From Eutrophocola sp964490145 (GTDB lineage Bacteria; Pseudomonadota; Gammaproteobacteria; Pseudomonadales; Pseudohongiellaceae): 47,242 bases of DNA. The notes beneath the pieces were generated by a model. It was not told the DNA's origin, ran no database searches, and worked only from the letters and a program-made list of their open reading frames with translations. The position numbers and the translations under genes are program-made. The DNA lies in contig CAZBBS010000012.1 of NCBI GenBank assembly GCA_964490145.1, forward strand, positions 1 to 47,242, given 5' to 3'. Of the stretch, positions 1 through 7,659 are shown one piece after another (the first letter of the stretch is position 1; every line of letters starts with the position of its first letter).

Positions 1-24
1 AAAACCTCAATCAATTTTATTACG

Positions 25-2277
25 CTACTTTTGTAAACCTGTATTTTTAACTGGTAATGATTTTATCCTTTTCTCCACCGCGGCATAAATTGCATTACAA
101 ACCGCCGGCATCACCGGCGGCAACGCCGGCTCCCCCAACCCGGTGGGATGAAAATCACTCTGGATAAAATGCGCATCAATCACCGTTACCGCATCCTTCA
201 TCCGCAGGATGTTGTACTGGTGGAAGTTCTTCTGCTGCACCACGCCATCGCGCATCGTGATCTCCAGGCCGCGCAGGGTACTGATGCCATCCAGCACTGC
301 CCCCTGCACCTGCTTCTCTGCGCCGCTCAAGTTGATTACCGGGCCAATATCCACGGCGGCAGTCACACGATGGACAGTGACCTTGTTGTTGGCATCCACA
401 CTGACTTCGGCGACCTCAGCCACGTGGCCGTTATGACTGAAGTGGAAGGCGATGCCCAGAGCGTGTCCGGGGGGTAAGGGTTTGCCCCAGCCGCTTTTTT
501 CGGCGGCCAGTTTGATCACTTCCACTGCACGACCGGTGTTGAGCGAGCCCATGCTGCCTTCTTCAAACCAGCGCGGTTCGCCCATCATCTCGATGAGCAG
601 TTCCACATGGTCTCGGCCGGCGGCCACGGCCAGCTCATGGATAAAGCTTTGCACCGCCCAGCCGGTGGCGTTTGATCCGGGTGCGCGCCAGGAGCCGGTG
701 GGGGTGTTGGAGTCGATAAGGGACATGGCGGCGCGGTAGTGATCGATATTCAGGGCCGGGAATTCGTCGCGGCCCAGGCGGGTGCCGGCGGTGGCCACAC
801 CGCGCACGGAGGGGCCGATGAGGTGGTTCTGCATGGCGACCACCCTGCCCTCGCGGCTGACGGCGCCCTTGAAGGCGTAGACGCCGCCGGGGCGGTACTG
901 GTCGTGCATCATGTCGTCTTCGCGGGTCCACTGCAGTTTGACCGGCACGTTGAAACGGCGGGCGATGGCAACGGCCTCGCAGGAATAGTCCTGAACGCGG
1001 CGGCGGCCAAACGAGCCGCCCATGCGCATCATGTGCAGGCGGACGTTTTTTGCCGGAATGCCGAACACGTTGCCCATGGACGCCACCGTCAGTTGCGGCT
1101 GGCGGGTCGGCGCCCAAATCTCGAGGCTGTTGGTGTCGGCATGGTAGTGCGCGGTGCAGTTCATGGGCTCCATGACGGCGTGGGAGAGATAGGGAAACTG
1201 GTAGGTGCTGGTGACGGTGGTGGTCAGCTCGCTGTCGAATTGGCTTTCAACGTCGCCGGAGGCGGTGATTTCGTTGTCGGTTGGCCAGGTTGCGCTGGCG
1301 ATGTCCTGCATACGGGCGAAGAGTGCGCGGTCATCGTCTTTGGAGGCCTGCGAGGTATCCCACTGTACCTGCAATTGCTGCCTTGCCTTGAAAGCCTGCC
1401 AGGTGGACCGGGCGACAATGGCCACGCCGTCCAGCAGTTCGCCGACATTGTCATTGCCCTCGACAAGAAAGGCATCGACGATGCCGGGCAGGGACTTGAT
1501 GTGGTCGAGGTTGGCGGACACCACTCTACCGTAGGTGGCAGGGCATTTCTCGTACACGGCGTAGAGCATGTTTGGCAGTTGCAGGTCCGAGCCGTACAGG
1601 GGCTGGCCGGTGACGATGGTGTCAATATCCACATCGGGCACGCGGGTGCCGATGATGGTGTATTCGGCTCTGGGCTTGAACACCAGGGTGTCCACATCCG
1701 GGATGGGCTGCGTGGCGGCATCCAGGGCCAGCTCGGCAAAGGTCAGGCTGGCACCGGTGGTGCGGTGAATCACGCGGCTGTTTTCCGTGTAAAGCAGGGA
1801 CGGATCCACAGACAACCGCCTGGCCGCTGCGCCAATCAACATGGTGCGGGCAGCGGCACCGGCGCGGCGCATGGGGTCGAACTCTCTTGGCGTGGAGGTG
1901 GAGCCCCCGGCACGCTGCGTGCCGTAGCGGGCCTCGTTGAAGGGGGCGCGCACCACGGTGACATGGTTCCAGTCGGCGCCCAGTTCGTCGGCAACGACCA
2001 TGGGCAGTGAGGTCTTGATGCCCTGACCCTTCTCCGGGCAATGGGCGTAGAGGGTGATGGCGCCATCGATACCGATTTCAACGAAGGCGTTGAGTTCGAG
2101 CTGGTCCGGGTTGCCCTGATACTCAAGGCCGGCAAAGTCTGCCGCCCTGGCATCCGAAGGCTGGAAATACGAGGCCAGGGAGAAGCCCGCGCCGGCCATG
2201 GTGCTGACCTTCAGGAAACAGCGCCGGTTCAGCGCTGCAGCTGAAGTAAATGAGTCACTGCTGTGTGTGCTGTCCAT
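25..2277 (-). CDS. Tat-exported molybdopterin aldehyde/isoquinoline oxidoreductase, large subunit (IorB-like)
   Basis: Large molybdenum-cofactor subunit of the xanthine dehydrogenase family, closest in layout to isoquinoline 1-oxidoreductase beta and membrane aldehyde dehydrogenases. These hydroxylate N-heterocycles or oxidise aldehydes in the periplasm. The N-terminus carries a twin-arginine signal (NRRCFLK followed by a short hydrophobic run). A MGGSFGRRR segment lies mid-protein, and near the C-terminus GLGEPALPP matches the GxGEP region holding the catalytic glutamate of the family. The frame is open to a TTG at 2313. I prefer the first ATG at 2277 (about 750 aa), but neither start has a convincing ribosome binding site. 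No [2Fe-2S] small subunit (IorA) or cytochrome subunit lies next to it, so its electron-transfer partner must be encoded elsewhere or upstream of this window. Family is confident; substrate is unknown. Confidence 0.88.
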   Translation of the reverse strand: MDSTHSSDSFTSAAALNRRCFLKVSTMAGAGFSLASYFQPSDARAADFAGLEYQGNPDQLELNAFVEIGIDGAITLYAHCPEKGQGIKTSLPMVVADELGADWNHVTVVRAPFNEARYGTQRAGGSTSTPREFDPMRRAGAAARTMLIGAAARRLSVDPSLLYTENSRVIHRTTGASLTFAELALDAATQPIPDVDTLVFKPRAEYTIIGTRVPDVDIDTIVTGQPLYGSDLQLPNMLYAVYEKCPATYGRVVSANLDHIKSLPGIVDAFLVEGNDNVGELLDGVAIVARSTWQAFKARQQLQVQWDTSQASKDDDRALFARMQDIASATWPTDNEITASGDVESQFDSELTTTVTSTYQFPYLSHAVMEPMNCTAHYHADTNSLEIWAPTRQPQLTVASMGNVFGIPAKNVRLHMMRMGGSFGRRRVQDYSCEAVAIARRFNVPVKLQWTREDDMMHDQYRPGGVYAFKGAVSREGRVVAMQNHLIGPSVRGVATAGTRLGRDEFPALNIDHYRAAMSLIDSNTPTGSWRAPGSNATGWAVQSFIHELAVAAGRDHVELLIEMMGEPRWFEEGSMGSLNTGRAVEVIKLAAEKSGWGKPLPPGHALGIAFHFSHNGHVAEVAEVSVDANNKVTVHRVTAAVDIGPVINLSGAEKQVQGAVLDGISTLRGLEITMRDGVVQQKNFHQYNILRMKDAVTVIDAHFIQSDFHPTGLGEPALPPVMPAVCNAIYAAVEKRIKSLPVKNTGLQK

Positions 2278-2382
2278 AGGCCGGCCCGGTGATTCATCTT
2301 GATAAGGGCTCAATAATGCCCGGATTTGGCGGGGTTGGAAATACCCTGGGGATGATTACATCATCTGGGTTTTGTAACGCCC

Positions 2383-2413
2383 AAAAAAAAGCCGGAGCAT
2401 GCTCCGGCTTTTT
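2383..2413. terminator. bidirectional intrinsic terminator
   Basis: A perfect 18-bp palindrome, GCCGGAGCATGCTCCGGC (2391-2408), is preceded by eight A and followed by five T. It therefore reads as a hairpin plus U-run on both strands. It lies about 28 bp after the stop of the thrombospondin-repeat gene (minus strand) and separates it from the molybdenum oxidoreductase gene. Confidence 0.85.
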
Positions 2414-2440
2414 CTGGTGACTTAAAAAGTGCTAAAGCGA

Positions 2441-4564
2441 TTATTTGCTCTTTTTGCCTTTTTTACCTTCGCTCTTGCCTTTTTTGTTATCGTCGTCATC
2501 CTTGTCGTCGTCTTCATCTTCGTCATCCTTGTCATCGTCTTCTTTATCGGCCTTATCTTCCTTGTCTTCTTTATCGGCTTTATCTTCCTTGTCTTTCTTT
2601 TCACCTTTTTCTTTCTTGCCGATAGACGTACGGGCAGCAGCACTCTGCAGAGCATCTTTCTCGTCATCCGTGATCAGACCACTTTCTTCCAGGTCTTCCA
2701 GGAAGTGGGCCATGCAGCTGACATAGGCGCCGTGGTTTCTGACGTCAGTACCGCAAAGTACAGACTGGGCTTCAACCAGTGAGCTCAGGGCCACGCCGTT
2801 GGCATCCGGACGATCCGCTACACCGGAATCATTGCCTTCAATGATGACAGTGCCGGAAATCAGCTTGTTCTCTGCATCATTTTCATCCAGCACGCCGTCA
2901 TTATCGTCATCCGGATCGCAGACATCGCCAGCGCCGTCTGAATCAAAATCGGCCTGGTCAGCATTGGTGTCTACCGGGCAGTTATCCAGTTCAGCAGGAA
3001 TGCCGTCGTTGTCGAAGTCCAGCGGATAAGGATCTGTCGCATCACCCTGGCCGTCACCGTCGGTGTCCGGGTTGAATGGATCAGTACCGGCAGCGGCTTC
3101 GTCTTCATCGCTCAGGCCGTCATTGTCGTCATCGGGATCACAGACATCACCGATGCCATCAAGGTCGTTATCAGCCTGGTCAGCATTGGCAACCATCGGG
3201 CAGTTATCAACATCATCGTTGACACCGTCACCGTCAGCATCTGGCAACCAACGAGTTGGATCATAGGGGTAAGCATCAATGTCATTCAGGACGCCATCAC
3301 CATCGATATCCGGATCGCAGACGTCGCCAAGGCCGTCAAAGTCGAAGTCATCCTGATCACCATTCGGGATTACCGGACAGTTATCCACCGTATCCAGTAT
3401 GCCATCACCATCGGTGTCGGTGGTTACTTCGGTAGCCGTGCCCTGAATACCGACAGTGAAGCCGTTCCACCATTCATCGGTCATGCTTCTCCAGCTGATG
3501 GTATCGAATGCGCCCAGGAAGCGGATGGTGCCATGAGGCTCACCGGTACCCAGCAGACGGTATTCGACTACGCCATTACCCAGATCAACCACTTCTTTGT
3601 GCGACGTGCCGCATCCCCAGTAACCACAGCTGTTACCGTCTTCCGGATGGCCATAGCTGAGAATCTCGAAATCCTGGTCAAAGGCGTAGCCATTGCCATT
3701 CAGGCTCACATAGGCAAACACCAGGTTGGCCACGGTTTTGTCAAACTGCAGCGTCTGGGTCCCGGCATAGCGCAGGCCGATAATATCGGTGTTGGTCGGA
3801 ATATTGGTGACACCCTCACTGGTGAAAGGTGAAGTCGCAGCATTCCTGACGCGACTTTGATCCGTCCAATAATCTGCGGCATCGTTGCCAAGCTGGGCAA
3901 AGGCATAACCATTGGTATTCACATAGTTAACGACAACCTGGTCTGTTTGAGTGGTGATCGTACCCACGGCACCTTGAGTGGCAGCGTTTTGCCAATCAGC
4001 CCAGTTGATATGGCCGGGAGGTGGCGCAGGAGGTGTTACAGTCAACACGGCATCATCGACCTGGGCCAGGGCGATGCCATACTTCGATCCATTTGAATCC
4101 TGCCAGCCTACCAGTTCGGCAGACAGCACATTGGTATCACTTGCCAATACCGTGGTGACTGAGAATGTCTCCCAGGTGAAAGGATTGGCGTCAACAGTGA
4201 AGTTGGTATCAGTACGAACGAGATCTCCGGTGGAAATGCTGTCTCGTGTCGAGATACTGATGGCAAAGGAATTGTAACTGGGATTAATACCGTTGAATTT
4301 GGCGGTAAAAGTCACTTCTGACCCTGCCAGAAATGGGCCTTCAACCATCTGATGGGTCTGGGCGGCACCGCCACCACCGGCATGGTTTATTTGCAGAACC
4401 TGATTGCCTGGTGTAAATCCTGGCGTCAGTGCGCCACTTTCCGTACCCCAGACGTCGGCTGTCGGTGCCCAGAAGCCAGCGAGAGAGCTGATACCTTCAA
4501 AATCACCGTTTGATAATAAATTGTCTTGTGCACTCGCATTGACAGCGACCAGAGACGCCAGCAA
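2441..4564 (-). CDS. secreted thrombospondin type 3 repeat protein with charged C-terminal tail
   Basis: Exported, probably calcium-binding surface or extracellular protein. From the N-terminus: the end of a signal peptide (…VAVNASAQ), a jelly-roll-like region (about residues 15-180), a second beta-rich region (about 185-380), then a block of thrombospondin type 3 repeats (about 380-570). The repeats show the D-x-D-x-D-G pattern and NCP/DVCDP cysteines. The last 60 residues are almost entirely K, D and E. The open frame begins only at a TTG (4564). The natural start is probably ATG 4610, preceded by GGAGG five bases upstream, but it is one base out of frame across a run of eight C (4571-4578). 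Reading seven gives MSHTSLFRRCSGGLALLASL…, a textbook signal peptide. So the gene is frameshifted, phase-variable or carries a sequencing indel. Function is inferred from repeat type only. Confidence 0.85.
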   Translation of the reverse strand: MLASLVAVNASAQDNLLSNGDFEGISSLAGFWAPTADVWGTESGALTPGFTPGNQVLQINHAGGGGAAQTHQMVEGPFLAGSEVTFTAKFNGINPSYNSFAISISTRDSISTGDLVRTDTNFTVDANPFTWETFSVTTVLASDTNVLSAELVGWQDSNGSKYGIALAQVDDAVLTVTPPAPPPGHINWADWQNAATQGAVGTITTQTDQVVVNYVNTNGYAFAQLGNDAADYWTDQSRVRNAATSPFTSEGVTNIPTNTDIIGLRYAGTQTLQFDKTVANLVFAYVSLNGNGYAFDQDFEILSYGHPEDGNSCGYWGCGTSHKEVVDLGNGVVEYRLLGTGEPHGTIRFLGAFDTISWRSMTDEWWNGFTVGIQGTATEVTTDTDGDGILDTVDNCPVIPNGDQDDFDFDGLGDVCDPDIDGDGVLNDIDAYPYDPTRWLPDADGDGVNDDVDNCPMVANADQADNDLDGIGDVCDPDDDNDGLSDEDEAAAGTDPFNPDTDGDGQGDATDPYPLDFDNDGIPAELDNCPVDTNADQADFDSDGAGDVCDPDDDNDGVLDENDAENKLISGTVIIEGNDSGVADRPDANGVALSSLVEAQSVLCGTDVRNHGAYVSCMAHFLEDLEESGLITDDEKDALQSAAARTSIGKKEKGEKKDKEDKADKEDKEDKADKEDDDKDDEDEDDDKDDDDNKKGKSEGKKGKKSK

Positions 4565-4570
4565 TGCCAG

Positions 4571-4578
4571 CCCCCCCC
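4571..4578 (-). other. homopolymer tract breaking the signal peptide frame
   Basis: Eight consecutive C on the plus strand (eight G in the coding direction) lie between the well-placed ATG at 4610 and the open frame of the thrombospondin-repeat gene. Deleting one base restores a complete signal peptide with arginines, a hydrophobic core and an ASA-Q cleavage site. It may be a contingency (slipped-strand) locus or an assembly or sequencing error. Confidence 0.75.
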
Positions 4579-4789
4579 GAACATCGCCTGAATAAAGAAG
4601 TATGACTCATACCCGCCTCCAACATATTAATGGAACTACCCATTTTTATTTTTTAGTTATGACCCTGATCCCCGCCGCTATCCATGCACAACCAGCGCTA
4701 TCCGAGTTGGGCGAATTTTCTGGGATTCCGTGAAATACCCCAATAAATAAAAACCCAAACGGACAGGAAAAACTCCTGACTTTTGAAAA

Positions 4790-4805
4790 CGTGATCTGCG
4801 TCACA
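4790..4805. promoter_or_regulatory. CRP/Vfr-like binding site (candidate)
   Basis: CGTGA-N6-TCACA with spacer TCTGCG resembles the CRP consensus TGTGA-N6-TCACA, and the flanks are A- and T-rich as expected. It sits 180 bp upstream of the probable start of the thrombospondin-repeat gene and about 310 bp upstream of the P450. Either could be controlled by it. Confidence 0.4.
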
Positions 4806-4954
4806 CTTTTCAGCCAAAGACTCTATTCCTGATTAATTGTTATATATCAACCGGTTAGGGAGATTTCACCAACAGTTTTCCAGTCTTTACCCGGCATTTT
4901 TGTCATTCAGTACTCAAAAGGCGGACTCAGCCGTCCGACCTCTACCCTGGTACT

Positions 4955-4993
4955 GGCATCTCGCGGTTTCCGGAGCCTGATGCCGCAGGAACC
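4955..4993. other. interleaved inverted repeats (pseudoknot-capable segment)
   Basis: Arms GGCATC (4955-4960) and GATGCC (4979-4984) interleave with GGTTTCC (4965-4971) and GGAACC (4988-4993). GCGG (4963-4966) can also pair with CCGC (4983-4986). The order a-b-a'-b' is that of an H-type pseudoknot if transcribed. I do not recognise a known riboswitch class. Confidence 0.3.
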
Positions 4994-5118
4994 ATGACGG
5001 AACTGGACACTTTCCCTGCTTTTTCGATTTAATGGTGCGCTGAAACAATAAGAAGAAGCTATAAATAGAAGCAAGCCATCTGCGAGCCCGCCATCATAAA
5101 AACAACAAGCGAAAACCC

Positions 5119-6306
5119 ATGATCAAATCCGAAGGCCCTCACGATTTCGACCCGCAAGCCCCCGAAACCTTTGACAGCCCTTATGCCGTCTACGAAGACC
5201 TGCGCAACCGCTGCCCGGTGGCGCACAGCCAGGCCTGGAACGGGTTCTGGGCCTTCATGCGCTATGACGACGTGCTCAACGCCCTTAAGGACAGCGACAC
5301 CTATATCACCTCGATCCAGAACGTGGTGCCCAAACTGGCCTTTACCGGCCGCCGGCCTCCCCTGCATCTGGATCCTCCGGCGCACACGCCCTATCGCCGT
5401 GCCCTGAATCCGCTGTTCCGGCCCCAGCGCATGAAGGCGCTGGAACCGGCCGTGCGCGAACATGCCAGAGGCCTGCTCAAGCCGCTGTTTGAACGGGGCA
5501 AGGCGGATATCTGCGAGGACTTCACCAGCTATTTCTCTATCTATGTGTTTGCCGAATGGATGAACATGCCGGAGGATCGCCTGGACGACCTGCGCACCAT
5601 CGCCCGCGCCTACAACTTTGCAGTACAGAACTTTGAAGACGAGATGGTCAGGGAAACCAGCCTGAAACTGTACGAGATTGCGCAATATGTGATCGACCAG
5701 CGCAAGGCCAACCTGCTTGACCCTGCTACTGATGCCACCAGCGCCCTGCTGCTGGCCCGCGATGATGAAGGCAACCCGCTGCCGGAAGACATGATCCTTG
5801 GCACCATCCGCCAGGTGCTGGTGGTAGGCATTATTGCGCCAACGGTGATTATTGGCAGCATCTGCATTCACCTGTGCCGCGACCAGGCCCTGCAGCAGCA
5901 ACTGCGTGACCACCCGGAACAGATTCCTGCCGCACTGGAGGAATTCCTGCGGCTGTATACCCCATATCGTGGCTTTGCCCGCACTGCCAATAAAGAGGTG
6001 ACCGTGGGCGGCATCACCATACCGGAAGGCGAACCCATTGCGTTGAACTACTGCTCGGCCAATCGTGACGAGGCGGTGTTCCCGCAGGCCGATACCTTCC
6101 AGCTCAACCGCCCCAATATCAACGAACACCTGGCCTTTGGCCTGGGACCGCATCGCTGTGCCGGCATGCCGCTGGCACGGATGGAGCTGCGTATCGCGCT
6201 GGAGGAAATCCTTACCGGGTGTAACGGCTTTGAGCTGGCGGGCGACATCAAGGTAACCCGCTTCCCGGAAATCGGCGCGCTGTCCGTGCCGCTGACCTTC
6301 AGCTGA
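5119..6306 (+). CDS. cytochrome P450
   Basis: Soluble bacterial class I-type P450 monooxygenase of 395 aa, normal length for the superfamily. The heme-thiolate loop reads FGLGPHRCAG with Cys347 as the iron ligand. The K-helix ExxR appears as EEFLRLY. The I-helix segment (residues about 235-248) is VVGIIAPTVIIG. It keeps the proton-relay threonine (Thr242), but the acidic residue normally just before it is Pro241, an unusual feature. No ferredoxin or reductase is adjacent, so electrons must come from elsewhere. It is followed after 10 bp by an MFS transporter gene on the same strand, which suggests uptake of the P450 substrate or its product. The start ATG at 5119 fits the family N-terminus; its ribosome binding site is weak. 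The substrate cannot be read from the sequence; a terpenoid, steroid or aromatic acid is possible. Confidence 0.93.
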   Translation: MIKSEGPHDFDPQAPETFDSPYAVYEDLRNRCPVAHSQAWNGFWAFMRYDDVLNALKDSDTYITSIQNVVPKLAFTGRRPPLHLDPPAHTPYRRALNPLFRPQRMKALEPAVREHARGLLKPLFERGKADICEDFTSYFSIYVFAEWMNMPEDRLDDLRTIARAYNFAVQNFEDEMVRETSLKLYEIAQYVIDQRKANLLDPATDATSALLLARDDEGNPLPEDMILGTIRQVLVVGIIAPTVIIGSICIHLCRDQALQQQLRDHPEQIPAALEEFLRLYTPYRGFARTANKEVTVGGITIPEGEPIALNYCSANRDEAVFPQADTFQLNRPNINEHLAFGLGPHRCAGMPLARMELRIALEEILTGCNGFELAGDIKVTRFPEIGALSVPLTFS

Positions 6307-6316
6307 GATCAAACCG

Positions 6317-7612
6317 ATGGACACCATGGAAAGTACTGTCAGCCGCAAAATCATTTTCCGCCTGATCGTGCCGATCATGGTGCTCACCGTGCTCAACTCG
6401 CTGGACCGGGTGAACATCAGCTTCGCCGCCCTGCAGATGAACGCCGACCTTGGGCTTACCGCCGAGCTGTACGGTTATGCCGTGAGTACCTTCTTTGTCA
6501 GCTACCTGATATTCCAGTTTCCCAGCGCCAAAGCCCTGCGCGCCCTGGGGCCACAGCGCTGGATATTTGCCGTGGTGCTGATCTGGGGGATCTCTGCCAC
6601 CTGCATGTCGCTGGTGCAGAACATCTGGCACCTTTATATCCTGCGCTTCTGCCTGGGGATTGCCGAGGCAGGCTTTGCCCCGGGTGCCGTTTTCCTGTGC
6701 AGCTGCTGGGTGCCGAAGAAATACCGGGGCCGCGCCATTGCCACGACGATGCTGGCAATTCCCACCTCGGTGATCATCGGCGGCCCGCTGTCCGGCTGGT
6801 TGCTTTCCATGGACACCCCCTTTGGCCTGTCGGCCTGGCGCTGGATGTTTTTTATCGAGGGCGTGCCCGGCATCATTCTGGCCTTTGTCGCCCTGAAGAT
6901 TTTTGCCCATGCGCCACAGCAGGCGCCGTGGCTGAACGAGGAGGAAAAACAGTGGCTGGCCAATGCGCTGCAGCAGGAAGAGATTGAAACGCAGAAAACC
7001 AGCGCCGGTTCGTTCAAGGAAGTACTTACTGACGGACGAATCCTGTGCTCCGCAGGTGTATGGTTCACGCTGATCTTTGGTTCCTACGGCATCATGTTCT
7101 GGCTGCCGCTGATCATGCAGGAGATGACCGACCTGTCCGAATTCCAGATCGGCTTTCTTGCCGCCCTGCCCTGGTTGGGCGTGGCCACCGGGTTGATCCT
7201 GGTGCCGCGCCACTCCGACAAAACCCAGGAACGTCACTGGCACGTGGCACTATCAGCGATTGGCGGCGGGTTGTGTCTGCTCGGCAGTGCCTATGTTCCG
7301 TCGCAGGGCCTGGCGATCGTGCTTCTTTATTTAACCGGCGTGGGCCTGGGTGGCGCCCAGGGTACCTTCTGGACCATACCGACATCGATCATGTCTCAGG
7401 CCGTGGCTGCCAACGGTGTGGTGCTGATCAACCTGATCGGCAATATCAGTTCACTGATCAATTCCAGTATCATCGGCTATGTGCGGCAAAGCACCGGCTC
7501 CTACCAGCTAACGGTAGTGATGCTGGCGTGTATCATTGCCTTTGCCAGCGTGCTGGTGTTTGCGATTGCGATGTTATCCGGCAGGTATCAGGATAAAACT
7601 GCCATCGCCTGA
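6317..7612 (+). CDS. MFS transporter, anion:cation symporter-like
   Basis: Inner-membrane permease of 431 aa with about twelve predicted membrane spans and the central cytoplasmic loop typical of the major facilitator superfamily. The N-terminal pattern (NSLDRVNISFAA, then RFCLGIAEAGFAPG and the basic KKYRGRA loop) resembles the anion:cation symporter family, whose members import organic acids such as hexonates, phthalate or nicotinate. It starts 10 bp after the P450 stop, so the two are probably co-transcribed and this protein may import the P450 substrate. The exact ligand is unknown. Confidence 0.9.
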   Translation: MDTMESTVSRKIIFRLIVPIMVLTVLNSLDRVNISFAALQMNADLGLTAELYGYAVSTFFVSYLIFQFPSAKALRALGPQRWIFAVVLIWGISATCMSLVQNIWHLYILRFCLGIAEAGFAPGAVFLCSCWVPKKYRGRAIATTMLAIPTSVIIGGPLSGWLLSMDTPFGLSAWRWMFFIEGVPGIILAFVALKIFAHAPQQAPWLNEEEKQWLANALQQEEIETQKTSAGSFKEVLTDGRILCSAGVWFTLIFGSYGIMFWLPLIMQEMTDLSEFQIGFLAALPWLGVATGLILVPRHSDKTQERHWHVALSAIGGGLCLLGSAYVPSQGLAIVLLYLTGVGLGGAQGTFWTIPTSIMSQAVAANGVVLINLIGNISSLINSSIIGYVRQSTGSYQLTVVMLACIIAFASVLVFAIAMLSGRYQDKTAIA

Positions 7613-7659
7613 CTACGGCTAGTATCATCCATTAAAAAACAACTTCGGGATCACTTCGC

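Larger units (their letters stand above)
4611..5118. other. 508-bp divergent intergenic control region
   Basis: No gene is supportable here. It separates the minus-strand thrombospondin-repeat gene from the plus-strand P450 gene. It holds a CRP-like palindrome (4790-4805), a small hairpin with arms CGGAC/GTCCG (4922-4937) and interleaved inverted repeats (4955-4993). AT-rich stretches near 4830-4850 could contain promoters, but no single -35/-10 pair stands out. Confidence 0.6.

Noticed and set aside
739..2010. 423-codon open frame antisense to the molybdenum oxidoreductase
   Set aside because: Low-complexity GC-rich antisense frame with no ribosome binding site or recognisable domain; the opposite strand encodes a clear conserved enzyme.
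5059..6417. 452-codon open frame antisense to the P450
   Set aside because: Lies opposite an unmistakable P450; composition is that of an antisense shadow.
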